Origin: a bacterium | Lineage (GTDB): Bacteria > Verrucomicrobiota > Verrucomicrobiia > Verrucomicrobiales > Akkermansiaceae | Direction of reading: 5' to 3' | Assembly (NCBI GenBank): GCA_018222765.1 | Contig: JAAEZT010000006.1 | Span: 108,810-172,809, forward strand | DNA: 64,000 nt | Part shown: positions 42,280 to 51,790 of the stretch, one piece after another | How positions within the stretch are numbered: position 1 is the stretch's first letter | Layout of the letters: each line of letters begins with the position of its first letter | The notes under the pieces: generated by a model | Databases searched by the model: none | What the model saw: the letters and a program-made list of their open reading frames with translations, nothing else | What the model was told of the DNA's origin: nothing | Position numbers and translations under genes: made by a program

Positions 42280-43107
42280 CTATTTCCCGGTCTGCTCCAG
42301 CAAGGCTTTCATCACCGACATCATCCGGATGAGACGTTCAGCATGATTGACAATTTGGCTTTTCCCCTGCTCCCCAAGTGCGACATGAATCTCTCCTGCC
42401 CGCTCGTCCGCAATCTCGAAGTTCCCCGCCCAACCTTTCTTGGAGACGAGTTGGTTCAAAATATCTGCTGACCTTTCAGTAGCCTTTATATCAGCCCAAT
42501 TGAGAGGAGAGCCGCCACCTTCCAAAATAAGAAGACTCTCCAAGCTTTCCTCTTCCTTCCCGATTCTTTCCCAGATCCAGCTCTTGGGATCCCCCTCCAA
42601 CAGAGGAGGGTAAAACGCAATTCTGATGCCCTTTTTAGATTTGTGCATCGTGTAATATTCCGCCAACCCAAGCGAAAAAGCCACCGGAGTCCCACTAGCG
42701 CCGTAAGGCACGGCTATGACATTGATTCCCTTCGGCTCAGCAGCACCAACATTCACCCACAAGGTCGGCCAAAGTTTACCAGCCGCAGTGTCTTCAACTT
42801 TTTTGAACACTTCGTAGCCTAGATTAGGAGGCTCCAGCGTCCCCTGAATCATCGACCAGGTTTGCTTCAAGCCACGAACACCCTCGTCTGATTCAATGCC
42901 TCGCTCAACAATCCGGTGGTTTAGCTTCTCCAAGAAGTCGGCCAACTCCGGGATCGTGACGTCGCCCTCCCGCGGCTTTTGCTCCTCCTGCTCTTCATTC
43001 GCTCCGAGGTAGAGCGCAATGATAATAGAGACGATCAAAAGCGCTGGAATGACCGCCAGCGTGATTTTTATTCCGCTGACCTTACTAGGCTCCTCCGTCT
43101 CACTCAT
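42280..43107 (-). CDS. Membrane-anchored degenerate M28-peptidase-like protein
   Basis: 275 aa. One N-terminal membrane anchor (ITLAVIPALLIVSIIIALYL, residues 14-33) precedes an exported domain. Its core, KGINVIAVPYGASGTPVAFS followed by LGLAEYYTMHKSKKGIRIAF, follows the pattern of M28 aminopeptidases at the first metal site. However, the His-x-Asp and Asp-Asn metal ligands and the Glu-Glu pair are missing, so catalysis is unlikely. The start overlaps the lpxB stop by 4 bp, implying coupling and a possible envelope role. The family link is inferred. Confidence 0.5.
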   Translation of the reverse strand: MSETEEPSKVSGIKITLAVIPALLIVSIIIALYLGANEEQEEQKPREGDVTIPELADFLEKLNHRIVERGIESDEGVRGLKQTWSMIQGTLEPPNLGYEVFKKVEDTAAGKLWPTLWVNVGAAEPKGINVIAVPYGASGTPVAFSLGLAEYYTMHKSKKGIRIAFYPPLLEGDPKSWIWERIGKEEESLESLLILEGGGSPLNWADIKATERSADILNQLVSKKGWAGNFEIADERAGEIHVALGEQGKSQIVNHAERLIRMMSVMKALLEQTGK

Positions 43108-44237
43108 TTTGTTACCAATTTTGAAATTTCTTCTGCCGCACGCCGATGCACTCCGGTCTCTCCCAATTTAGAAGCCTCCTCTAAGAGTTCTCTGTGAAGC
43201 CTGTCTCGCAAATACTCATCTTCCAGAAACCTTCCAAGCCAGCCGGCGACTTCATACGAGTTGGCATCATTCTGAATGAACTCAGAAACTACTTCCCGAC
43301 CTGCAAGAATATTGATCAAACCAATATGAGGCAGCTTTATTAGGTGGCGCGCCATCAGGAAAGTCGGCCAAGCCACCCGATAAACCAAACAATAGGGCAA
43401 TCCGTAATAGGCCGCCTCGAGCGTCGCGGTCCCGCTGGCTACCACGCCCAGACTGACCTGCTGCATCAGCCTCTGGCTTTCACCGAGCTGGATTTCCACC
43501 ACCCCTTCTGGAATCTCACTCTGCGCCAGTAAATCCAGCATCATGACCTGAACCCGCTCGCTCGCGGCCGCGGTCCTGAATCGAATTGGCGTCTCATCCC
43601 TCTTCCGCATCACCTTCACCGTTTCCAACATCAGCGGAAAGATGCGGCTGACTTCCTTGCGGCGACTCCCTGGGAATAACCCCACCACGCCATCCTCCCG
43701 ACTTGCCGAAATTCTTTTCTCTTCCAACTCATCCACCAAAGGATGCCCCACCCAACTCGTTTTCAGGCCAGCTCGCTGAAAAAGCGGAACTTCAAAAGGA
43801 AAGAGACACAACATCAGGTCGTGTGACGCTGCAATTTGTGGGATCCTCCTCTGGTTCCATGCCCAAACCTGCGGCGCGACATAATGAACGATTTTCGTCT
43901 CAGGGCAGAACTCCTTAACCTGCTTTGCCAAACGCAAATTGAAACCTGGATAATCCACCAGCAGGAGGATCTCGGGCTTCCAGTCCCTAATTTCCCTAAG
44001 AACTCGATCAAATCGCTCCTTAAACCAACCATATCGCCGAATAACCTCGATAAATCCTACCACCGCTGCCTCATCCACCCAGTCGGACACGCCAGCCTCG
44101 GCCAGCCCGGCCATGGCCTTCCCACCTAAGCCACGAAACTCAACCGCACCGAGCTCAAGTTGAAGCGCTTCCATCAGTTCCGCTCCATGGGTATCCCCAC
44201 TCACTTCACCTGCCACCACATAGACCGAACAACTCAT
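43104..44237 (-). CDS. lpxB: Lipid-A-disaccharide synthase
   Basis: A GT19 glycosyltransferase that joins UDP-2,3-diacylglucosamine and lipid X, a key lipid A step at the inner membrane. 377 aa from ATG 44237. Signatures are SVYVVAGEVSGDTHGAELME, FRGLGGKAMAGLAEAG, DYPGFNLRLAKQVK, HYVAPQVWAWNQRR, VGLFPGSRRKEV and SGTATLEAAYYGLPYCLVYR. Its presence shows an LPS-type outer membrane. It is translationally coupled to the downstream M28-like gene. Confidence 0.97.
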   Translation of the reverse strand: MSCSVYVVAGEVSGDTHGAELMEALQLELGAVEFRGLGGKAMAGLAEAGVSDWVDEAAVVGFIEVIRRYGWFKERFDRVLREIRDWKPEILLLVDYPGFNLRLAKQVKEFCPETKIVHYVAPQVWAWNQRRIPQIAASHDLMLCLFPFEVPLFQRAGLKTSWVGHPLVDELEEKRISASREDGVVGLFPGSRRKEVSRIFPLMLETVKVMRKRDETPIRFRTAAASERVQVMMLDLLAQSEIPEGVVEIQLGESQRLMQQVSLGVVASGTATLEAAYYGLPYCLVYRVAWPTFLMARHLIKLPHIGLINILAGREVVSEFIQNDANSYEVAGWLGRFLEDEYLRDRLHRELLEEASKLGETGVHRRAAEEISKLVTK

Positions 44238-44363
44238 CAACGTGCGGATCCTACGCTAGCTGGCTCGATTTCCAACCCACAAAACCATTCCTGACGTAAA
44301 TCGTCTCACAAGGGCTTGCTTCCCATGCTCCGAGGCGTTAATCCCTCTTAACACAGTCGCATT

Positions 44364-45296
44364 ATGTCCGAACAATCCGAACAGCAACCTCAACCCGATC
44401 AGGCCCCCAGCCCCATCGGTGAAATTTCCCAGGAGCCATCCTCATTTGAGGCCTTCCTCGATGCCAACCAGAAATGGCTGATCATCGGTGGAATCATCGT
44501 CGTCATTGGTCTGGTGGCCTACGTAGTAATCGACGGCCTAAAACAACAAGAACTTGAGAATTACTCGGCTGAAGTCAGCGCCGCACGCACTCTTCCCGAA
44601 CTGGAAACCCAGGCTTCCGAAAAAGCCGGAACCAATGCCGGCGGCACCGCTCTTCTCCGCAAAGCCCAGCTTCAATGGAGAGATTTGCAACAATCTGAGG
44701 CCATCGAAACACTTAAATCCTTCGTCAGCGAGTATCCCGACCACCCAGCATACGCCAGCGGTTTGGCTTCCCTCGCTTCATATCAGCATAAAATGGGCGA
44801 TCTCGAGGGCGCCAAGGAAAATTACGAGAAAGCGGTCGAAGAAAAAGCTGCCATCAGCTCAATGGCCCTTATCTATCTTGGTGACATCGCCCGAGGCGAG
44901 GGAAACGACGAAGCAGCCGGGGAATACTATGATCGTGCATCCTCGGAATATGGCGAAATTCATGCAAACATCCGCCAAATTGCCGAACGTCATTCCAAGC
45001 TTCTCGGAGTAAGCACCCCAACCGAAGTCAAGCCTGCTCCTCCCGCTCCCAAGCCCGAGGCCGCCAGTGAGCCCGTTAAAGTCGACCCTCTTCCCACTAA
45101 TCCCGATCTCCCGAAAAAGCCTGTCGTTCCAGAAGCTTCTAACCCTGTAACCCCAGAGGCTCCCAAGTCCGTCACCCCAGCCGCTCCAAAGCCTGCCCTT
45201 CCCGAAGACCCCAAGCCGGTTGATCCTAAACCTCCAATCCCAGAGGATCCAAAACCTGAAACACCAGCCGCTTCAACAGACTCCCCCTCAAATTAA
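44364..45296 (+). CDS. Membrane-anchored tetratricopeptide protein with Pro-rich tail
   Basis: 310 aa. The cytoplasmic N-terminus is Gln/Pro-rich, with one membrane helix at residues 34-53 (WLIIGGIIVVIGLVAYVVID). An exported TPR-like region (about 75-215) follows, including HKMGDLEGAKENYEKAVEEK and GNDEAAGEYYDRASSEY. The layout resembles YfgM. The tail (220-310) repeats PEAPK, PAAPKP and PEDPKP units, probably an extended periplasmic spacer. The bactofilin gene follows 74 bp later; a shared role in envelope structure is only a guess. Confidence 0.75.
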   Translation: MSEQSEQQPQPDQAPSPIGEISQEPSSFEAFLDANQKWLIIGGIIVVIGLVAYVVIDGLKQQELENYSAEVSAARTLPELETQASEKAGTNAGGTALLRKAQLQWRDLQQSEAIETLKSFVSEYPDHPAYASGLASLASYQHKMGDLEGAKENYEKAVEEKAAISSMALIYLGDIARGEGNDEAAGEYYDRASSEYGEIHANIRQIAERHSKLLGVSTPTEVKPAPPAPKPEAASEPVKVDPLPTNPDLPKKPVVPEASNPVTPEAPKSVTPAAPKPALPEDPKPVDPKPPIPEDPKPETPAASTDSPSN

Positions 45297-45370
45297 GCGT
45301 CTCTGGCACTTCCTCCTTTGCAAACTGTCTGCCCTAGCTCATATAATCTAATTCGTAGAAACTAAGAACC

Positions 45371-45979
45371 GTGTTCGAAAAAATCAAAAGTAAGTCACTC
45401 GCGGGAGATCAACCCGCCGCCGCTCCTCAGCCACTCGCTCCACCAGCGGCGGCTCCTCCCCAACAAGCGGCTCCAACTAAGGAAGCACCTGCCACCGCTC
45501 CGGCACCTGCCTCTGCCAGCGTAGCCGCTACAGGCGGACAACGCAACATTCTCAGCAACGACGTCCACATCAATGGTTCCGTTAAGTTCACAAACGACCT
45601 CCTCGTTGACGGACGTATCGAAGGAAAAATTGCCTCGGACGGCGCGCTCACCGTCGCCGAAAACGCCCACATCAAGGCAGAAGTAAAAACCAAATCGGTT
45701 GTCATATACGGCAAGGTTCATGGAAACATCTCCTGCACCGAACGTGTGGACATCAAAAGTAGTGCCGAAATGGTAGGAGACGTCAAAGCTGGCTCACTCT
45801 CCATCGAACCAGGGGCAATTTTCGTCGGTAAGTCGGAAGTTGGAACTCCAACCGTGCAATCTCAAAAAGAGGCTCCACAAAACAAGGGTTCCCAACAGGG
45901 AAAACCACAGCCGCAGCAGGGTAAACCCCAACAGCAGCAGGGTAATAACACAAAACCCCAAGGCACTCCCCAAAAATAA
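45371..45979 (+). CDS. Bactofilin (polymer-forming cytoskeletal protein)
   Basis: 202 aa, GTG start. Bactofilins form filaments without nucleotide and recruit cell-wall enzymes or set cell shape. The central beta-helix (residues 58-160) contains NILSNDVHINGSVKFTNDLL, VDGRIEGKIASDGALTVAE, VVIYGKVHGNISCTERVDIK and AEMVGDVKAGSLSIEPGAIF. It is flanked by an Ala/Pro-rich N-terminal part and a Gln/Pro/Lys-rich C-terminal tail, both likely disordered. It is followed by a strong terminator. Confidence 0.92.
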   Translation: MFEKIKSKSLAGDQPAAAPQPLAPPAAAPPQQAAPTKEAPATAPAPASASVAATGGQRNILSNDVHINGSVKFTNDLLVDGRIEGKIASDGALTVAENAHIKAEVKTKSVVIYGKVHGNISCTERVDIKSSAEMVGDVKAGSLSIEPGAIFVGKSEVGTPTVQSQKEAPQNKGSQQGKPQPQQGKPQQQQGNNTKPQGTPQK

Positions 45980-46006
45980 CGAATTGGCTTCGAGCTAACT
46001 TTCCAT

Positions 46007-46038
46007 CCGCCATCCGGTTCCCCCGGTGGCGGTTTTTT
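46007..46038 (+). terminator. Rho-independent terminator after bactofilin gene
   Basis: The stem CCGCCATCCGG / CCGGTGGCGG has a short loop and is followed by TTTTTT. It lies 27 nt after the stop. Confidence 0.88.
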
Positions 46039-46233
46039 CGTCCTCATCAATTACCACTGGTTACGGAACATGGCGGGATCGCAAACATTACCATGGCCAC
46101 ATCTTCAAGAATAAAAATGGCCAAAAATAAATTCATTATGAGCACATTTTCCCCTTGCCCAGCCGAGCTCAACGTTTACTTCTTTAGGTGAACGAAATAA
46201 GAATTTTATCTCGTTTTTTGCAGATAATCCAGA

Positions 46234-46274
46234 TGGGGGTAAAGGTCCGATTCCTTTACTCCCATTTATCTTTT
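46234..46274 (+). terminator. Second strong hairpin with T-rich tail and no gene before it
   Basis: TGGGGGTAAAGG pairs fully (one G-T pair) with CCTTTACTCCCA around a 7-nt loop, followed by TTTATCTTTT on the plus strand. The bactofilin transcript already has its own terminator 200 bp earlier. The 46039-46233 interval holds only a doubtful 32-codon frame (ATG about 46093). The hairpin may end an unrecognised RNA or serve the convergent gene. Confidence 0.5.
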
Positions 46275-46575
46275 AAGCTAGGTCCATCACCAGCGCCTTG
46301 GCCCACCAATCCTTAAAAGACTCGATAAACAGTTCATGCACCGGATCACCGCCCTGATAACGGTCATGGGCCTCCATCGAACCGAATTTCAACGAGAGCC
46401 CATAACTCCACGAATGATCCGTCACGGGACGCTCCGGAGTCTCAGCAGGCTTTCCCCATTTGGATGACGTTATATTTTTCGAAAGACAGAGCGCTTTCAG
46501 CCCTTTTTCAAAGATTTCGAGGTCACCAGGGTTGAGACGATCTTCCTTTAGCCAAAAATAGACATGATGTTCCAT
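46273..46575 (-). CDS. Dabb (stress-responsive alpha/beta barrel) domain protein
   Basis: 100 aa from ATG 46575. The start MEHHVYFWLKEDRLNPGDLE, the central SWSYGLSLKFGSMEAHDRYQ and the end DPVHELFIESFKDWWAKALV follow the Dabb ferredoxin-like fold. Such small dimeric proteins have varied, mostly unknown roles. A longer frame to 46659 lacks similarity and overlaps the divergent gene. Monocistronic. Confidence 0.85.
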   Translation of the reverse strand: MEHHVYFWLKEDRLNPGDLEIFEKGLKALCLSKNITSSKWGKPAETPERPVTDHSWSYGLSLKFGSMEAHDRYQGGDPVHELFIESFKDWWAKALVMDLA

Positions 46576-46712
46576 AACAATGCGATATGACGAATCTCCC
46601 CGATGAGCAAGCCCGCAACCACAATTGCAAAGGTTGATTTTCAGGGGAAGACATGCCAATTTCTAACATCGGCGCCGTTCTCAATATGACCATTGGTACA
46701 CTCCCGGTTTCC

Positions 46713-49136
46713 ATGACTCACTTTCTCACCCCCAGGTATCTTCTGACGCTGCTCTTCTTCTGCGGCTTCACGATGCCAACGACCGCGCAATACCGGAACG
46801 AAGACCGCCTCTTTGCCGACGCCGAAAAATATTATACCCACGGACAGGAAGTTCACGACCGCCTCGAGAAAGCAAATTACTCACAGCACGCTGTTGGGCT
46901 CTACGAAAAATTCCTCGCCCAATTTCCCAACTCCCGGCACGCCCCCCTCGCCCGCTTTCATCTCGGCCACGCCCTGCAAACCCTCGGCCAACTCGATCAA
47001 GCTAAAGCCAACTACCGGGACGTCATCAACAGGCATCTCAAAGGTCAATGGGTAGGCAACGCCGCCCGGCAACTTGCCTACCTCTTTTACATCGAAGAAA
47101 ACTGGGCGGAGGCAGCCAAATATTTCGGTGTCGCCGCCCTCCATGTCACGAACCGGGATCTTCGCTTCAGCGCCCTGACCAAACGAGTTCAATGTCTCCT
47201 CAAAATTAATCGCACTAAAGAAGTCGTTGAAGTCCTTAGAACCATTATTGCAGAACCCAAACACCCTCACCAAGAGTGGGCTGTTTTTATGCTCGGCTAC
47301 CAGTATTACCTAGATGAACAACTGGAACGCTCAATCAAACTCCTTAAACCTCTCACCAAGGAAGCCGTAAAAAGCATCTATCGCTCCCAAGCCATGTTTT
47401 ACGTTGGCCTAGCTTCGGCCGAACTTGGCCTCAGCGGCGAAGCCGCTAAAAACCTTCATGCCGTCTTGAAGATCCGCATGAACGATCCATCCCTGACAAA
47501 CGAACAACGAATCAGTCTGGGAACCAACAAAGCGCTGGCCCAAACCGCGCTCATGAAGGCCTCCCTCGACAAAGAAGACTATCAGGAAGTCGTCAGGCTC
47601 TATTCAATGGGCGACTACGGCGCGAAAGGACAAGTCGAAGCACGCCGCTCCATGAGAGCAGGGCGTGCCTTTCTTGCCCTTAAAGAATATCAACAGGCCC
47701 GGGCAGCCTTCAGGAGGGTTGACCGAAACCTCCCCAACACCGAACTGGCATTCGAGTCGGCCTACCTTTGTCTTGAATGTGATTATCTGCTCAAACACAA
47801 TGGCCTTTCCGAAAGAGTCGACATTTTCTTTGAGCTATACGCCGACAAAAATCCGAACGACCCGCGCCTTCACATGGCAAATTTCCTTAAGGCGGAGACC
47901 CTCTACCAAGCCGGCGATTTCGAAGAAGCCGGGGAAACCTTCAACCGGATCGAGTTAAACCTCATTAAAAAAGAATACCGGGCAGATCTTCTCTACAAAC
48001 GCGGCTGGTGCCTCAGCGAATTCGGTGATTTCAACGGAGCCAACCGCAGCTACACCCGCTTCCTCGCTGACTTCCCTAATGATTCTCGCAAAGCGGAGAT
48101 CCTCGCCAAGCGAGCGGAAGCCATCTTGGCTTTGGGGGATGAAATTTCAGCGCTCAAGGACTTCGAAGAACTCATCGCGATGCAACCTGAACCCATCCTG
48201 GCCGCATTTGCCTATCAGGGCAGCGGAAGAGTTCTCAGGAAAGAAAAGAAATATCGCACTATGGTTGAGCGCTATCGTCAGCTCCTTGCCAATTTTCCAA
48301 ACATCTCCAAGAACACTGTCGCAAATGCCAACTATTGGATCGGTTGGGGACTCTATAAGGAAAATGAGCTCGATGACGTGCCTTCCTACCTTGAAAAAGC
48401 CCGCGATCTTGCGCCAGAATTCTACAGTGAGCCGGTGGGAAACATTCTCGTTCTCTCAGCCTTTGCCCAGCGTGATCCCAAGGCCCTTCACAACGCCATT
48501 CAGAGAATCCTCCAAGACGCACCCGGCAAGGAAATCCCCTCCCACATTCTCTCCTGGCTCGGCGTCCAACTCTTTCACGAAGGAGATGTTAAAGGAGCCG
48601 TCACTTATTTAGAGAAATCGACAGACCCTGAAAATCCGGCCAAAACAAAACCCGGAGTCTGGCGAACCTTGGCCAAGGCTCAAAACGAAAACAAAAATTT
48701 TGCCGCAGCGCTGAAAACCGGGACGATCATTCTCAGCCTTAAGCAAGAAAAACGATGGAAAGCGGATACCATGCTCGATCTCGCGCTCTCTCAGATCGGG
48801 CTGGCAAAATACGACGAGGCCATAGAGACCACCAACAAAGCTCTCGCCCTTGATGTGAAGGGGCCGCATCTCGCCGGACTCTATTTGGTCAAAGCGGAAG
48901 TTGCCCTCCGTCAAAACCGGCCTGAGCAAGCGCTGCGGGACTACCAAAAAACAATTCAAATGGTTCTCGATGATCCACTCATCAAACCACGGGCTCTCGC
49001 TGGCGCGGCCCAGTCCGCCAGACTTCTGGGAGAGGAAGGAAAAGCTGAGCAATACCGTCTGCAACTCAAGCAGGGGTTTCCAAATTGGAAAGGTGACCCA
49101 ATCGAAATCAAGCAGCCTGAAAAGGAAGGTGAATAG
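46713..49136 (+). CDS. Large secreted tetratricopeptide repeat protein
   Basis: About 807 aa from ATG 46713, whose product begins MTHFLTPRYLLTLLFFCGFT, a good signal peptide ending near TTAQ. An in-frame ATG at 46653 is possible but spoils the signal peptide. At least a dozen TPR-like units follow, for example SQHAVGLYEKFLAQFPNSRH, QLDQAKANYRDVI and KYDEAIETTNKALALDVKG. The Phe-Pro-Asn spacings are typical of YbgF/BamD-like repeats. It is probably a periplasmic or outer-membrane scaffold. It converges on the antiporter gene with 4 bp between the stops. Confidence 0.85.
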   Translation: MTHFLTPRYLLTLLFFCGFTMPTTAQYRNEDRLFADAEKYYTHGQEVHDRLEKANYSQHAVGLYEKFLAQFPNSRHAPLARFHLGHALQTLGQLDQAKANYRDVINRHLKGQWVGNAARQLAYLFYIEENWAEAAKYFGVAALHVTNRDLRFSALTKRVQCLLKINRTKEVVEVLRTIIAEPKHPHQEWAVFMLGYQYYLDEQLERSIKLLKPLTKEAVKSIYRSQAMFYVGLASAELGLSGEAAKNLHAVLKIRMNDPSLTNEQRISLGTNKALAQTALMKASLDKEDYQEVVRLYSMGDYGAKGQVEARRSMRAGRAFLALKEYQQARAAFRRVDRNLPNTELAFESAYLCLECDYLLKHNGLSERVDIFFELYADKNPNDPRLHMANFLKAETLYQAGDFEEAGETFNRIELNLIKKEYRADLLYKRGWCLSEFGDFNGANRSYTRFLADFPNDSRKAEILAKRAEAILALGDEISALKDFEELIAMQPEPILAAFAYQGSGRVLRKEKKYRTMVERYRQLLANFPNISKNTVANANYWIGWGLYKENELDDVPSYLEKARDLAPEFYSEPVGNILVLSAFAQRDPKALHNAIQRILQDAPGKEIPSHILSWLGVQLFHEGDVKGAVTYLEKSTDPENPAKTKPGVWRTLAKAQNENKNFAAALKTGTIILSLKQEKRWKADTMLDLALSQIGLAKYDEAIETTNKALALDVKGPHLAGLYLVKAEVALRQNRPEQALRDYQKTIQMVLDDPLIKPRALAGAAQSARLLGEEGKAEQYRLQLKQGFPNWKGDPIEIKQPEKEGE

Positions 49137-49140
49137 TAGG

Positions 49141-50397
49141 CTAGCTAGCCTTCTTGCCCATTGCGCGAAGAATCACCGGCTTCAAGGTAAGTCCCTGAAC
49201 CGCGATCGAGAAAATAACCACGATATAGGTCGCCATGAGAATGGACTGCCTGACCCCATCTTCAATCCCCTCTTTGGGAAGAGCCAGAGCCAGAGCCACG
49301 GAGATCCCTCCCCGAAGACCGCCCCAGGTTAGAATACGAATGATCCCGGGCGAAAATTCCCGGGAGCGCTTCAAGGCAATCACAGGTAAAGAAACCGCAA
49401 CCATTCTTGAACCAATTACGACACCGATCAAAATGATTCCGGCAAACAATGCCGAAGAATTCCAACTTAGCACAAAAATTTCCAGTCCGATCAAGAGAAA
49501 CAACACCGCGTTAAGCATCTCATCGATCAACTCCCAAAAGAGGTCAAGATGACCCCTTGTAGTCTCGCTCATCGCCAACTCCCGACCATGATTCCCAATC
49601 ATCAGACCCGCCACCACCATGGCCAACGGGCCACTAAAATGAAAATAGCTAGCAAGTTGATAGCCTCCCGTCACCAAGGCTAGGGTAATCAGAATCTCCA
49701 CCTGATAATTATCAATGGTTTTCAACATCCGATAGGCAACATATCCGAGCAGGCCACCCAGCAATAAACCACCCCCTACTTCCTCTATAAACAGAAGTCC
49801 CACGTCCATCGCGCCCCGGTCCCCACCTCCAACAGCAAAGCCAATCAAGGCGATATAGACGACAACCCCGACTCCGTCGTTAAACAAAGACTCTCCGGTG
49901 ATCTTGGTTTCAATTGATTTTGAAACACCTACTTTTTTGAGAATTCCAAGCACCGCAACCGGATCGGTCGGCGATATCAACGAACCAAAAACAAGACACC
50001 ATAGAAACGGCACATTCAACCCGGTCCATTTGAAAACAAAGAATGCCGCAATTCCCACCAGAAGAGTGGAAACCAGCAGGCCAACGCTGGCTAAAATAGC
50101 CACGACGTATTTCTGGTTCTTTAAATCATTCAGATTCACGTGCAGCGCTCCGGCAAAGAGCAGAAAGCTCAACATAACCTGCATCACCGTCTCGTTGAAG
50201 TCGATCTGTGTGACAAACGAATCGGCATTATCCCGAAGCGCGGGCCAGAGGTCACCAAACAAGAGAAGCAGAGCGCTCAAGACTAATCCCATGAGAAGAA
50301 TCCCAATACTGCTCGGAAGCTTGAATACACGGTGATTAATGTATCCAAAAATAGCGGCGAGTGTGAGCAATATGGCCGAAGTATCCAGTAAATGCAT
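49141..50397 (-). CDS. Na+/H+ antiporter, CPA1 (NhaP-like) family
   Basis: An inner-membrane cation/proton exchanger with about 12 helices, 418 aa from ATG 50397. The product begins MHLLDTSAILLTLAAIFGYI. The ion-binding helix has SLISPTDPVAVLGILKKVG with the Asp pattern, and GESLFNDGVGVVVYIALIG with the Asn-Asp pair, both hallmarks of this family. A longer frame from 50481 overlaps the upstream gene and lacks a membrane-like start. Whether it carries Na+ or K+ is unknown. Useful for salt and pH balance in seawater. Confidence 0.92.
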   Translation of the reverse strand: MHLLDTSAILLTLAAIFGYINHRVFKLPSSIGILLMGLVLSALLLLFGDLWPALRDNADSFVTQIDFNETVMQVMLSFLLFAGALHVNLNDLKNQKYVVAILASVGLLVSTLLVGIAAFFVFKWTGLNVPFLWCLVFGSLISPTDPVAVLGILKKVGVSKSIETKITGESLFNDGVGVVVYIALIGFAVGGGDRGAMDVGLLFIEEVGGGLLLGGLLGYVAYRMLKTIDNYQVEILITLALVTGGYQLASYFHFSGPLAMVVAGLMIGNHGRELAMSETTRGHLDLFWELIDEMLNAVLFLLIGLEIFVLSWNSSALFAGIILIGVVIGSRMVAVSLPVIALKRSREFSPGIIRILTWGGLRGGISVALALALPKEGIEDGVRQSILMATYIVVIFSIAVQGLTLKPVILRAMGKKAS

Positions 50398-50401
50398 AAC
50401 C

Positions 50402-51790
50402 TTAAGAGTGTGCGTGGGATTCAACCAATGACCGAGCTTCTTCAGGAACCCACTTTTTCCATTCTTTGCGGTCAGAGGCATTTGCCATGATCTGCCTCCC
50501 TGTCATTTCCAATAGCTCCTCATTTCCACATGCGATACTTTGAATCATCCCATTCTCAAAAAAGTGCTGATACAAATGCCTCAGTCCATCAGGGGCTCTA
50601 AAATTATCAGCCGTCACCAACTCACCCCCGTTTCGACTTCGCCACGGATAAACCAATAGCGCGATCCCGGTCTTAAACAATCTTCCGAACGATTCCAAAA
50701 TCCCTCCCGCAAGATTTTCTGACCACTTCTCTTTAAAGAGTTCATTAAGAAGCCCAATCGATAGGACCATCCCCACCGGCTCACGAGTATAGAGACGCAG
50801 CATCGCGGCAACCCGGTGGAATTCGGGCGCATTGGAAATCATCACAACCTTCCCCAAGGCCTGCAGAGTATTCGCACGGTCTAGGAAGGACACCAAATCA
50901 ACTTCACCATCCCGCAAGAGATTGCTCAATGAAACTTCACAAACTTCGCGGCAGGGCCGAGCTTTTTCGGAAACTCCTTTATTGGGAAAAACCTCCCCGG
51001 CTTGCGTCAGCATATCCAGATGCAAATTGGTAACTGGTAGAAAGCTTCCCCTCAATAGAAGCAAGGGAGTTTTATAAAACACCTCGGCCGCCTGAACAAC
51101 CTCTCCATCGGGCATGAAAACTGTAGCAGGAGTCACCCCCTGCCTTACCAACTCGAGCGCACAAATCCGGTTGTCAACCATAGCAAATGGTGCACCCGAA
51201 AAAGTCAGCATATCGATTTCAACCCGTTCCACCGACAGGAAATCGATCAACGAAGAAACAAACGCGCTCAAATCCCTGCTATGATGATAGGCGGCCCAAA
51301 TCAGATTCACTCCAAGAATCCCCAAAGCCTCCATTTGGTCAACATTCTCCTCATCCAGTAATCGCACATGCAGGAGAATCGTTCCCGACTCCTTGAAGAA
51401 TTGCTCCTGAAACCGAACCGCCAACCATCCATGACATTCTCCGGAGTCCTGATAGCCTCGCGCCTTCACCGTGTTGGCAAAGGAAAAAAAGCGCGACTCA
51501 CTCCCACGTGATTCGCCGAGGCGCTCCTCAAGCAATTCATACTCGTAGTTGACCATATCCACGACACGACTCTTGGAAACGTAACGCTCGCCCTTGCCAT
51601 AGAGAGCGTCGCTAATTTTCATATCATACGCGGAAATCGTTTTTGCCACCGTTCCAGCACTCGCTGAAGCGCGGAAAAACCAATTGGCGACTTCCTGCCC
51701 TGCACCGATTTCAGCAAAGGTCCCGTAGATCGATGAATCTAGATTTAGGGCCAGTGCTTTATCATAAGACGACCGCGGTAAATCACTCAT
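50402..51790 (-). CDS. Conserved protein of unknown function
   Basis: 462 aa with no signal peptide, so probably cytoplasmic. Distinct blocks are GAGQEVANWFFRASASAGTV (residues 29-48) followed by AKTISAYDMKISDALYG, then CHGWLAVRFQEQFFKESGTI, LHVRLLDEENVDQMEALGIL and GVNLIWAAYHHS. I have the impression that related proteins are widespread in bacteria, but I cannot name a function. It overlaps the upstream zinc-ribbon gene by 8 bp (ATG inside its end), so the two are translationally coupled. The antiporter gene follows 4 bp later. Confidence 0.7.
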   Translation of the reverse strand: MSDLPRSSYDKALALNLDSSIYGTFAEIGAGQEVANWFFRASASAGTVAKTISAYDMKISDALYGKGERYVSKSRVVDMVNYEYELLEERLGESRGSESRFFSFANTVKARGYQDSGECHGWLAVRFQEQFFKESGTILLHVRLLDEENVDQMEALGILGVNLIWAAYHHSRDLSAFVSSLIDFLSVERVEIDMLTFSGAPFAMVDNRICALELVRQGVTPATVFMPDGEVVQAAEVFYKTPLLLLRGSFLPVTNLHLDMLTQAGEVFPNKGVSEKARPCREVCEVSLSNLLRDGEVDLVSFLDRANTLQALGKVVMISNAPEFHRVAAMLRLYTREPVGMVLSIGLLNELFKEKWSENLAGGILESFGRLFKTGIALLVYPWRSRNGGELVTADNFRAPDGLRHLYQHFFENGMIQSIACGNEELLEMTGRQIMANASDRKEWKKWVPEEARSLVESHAHS

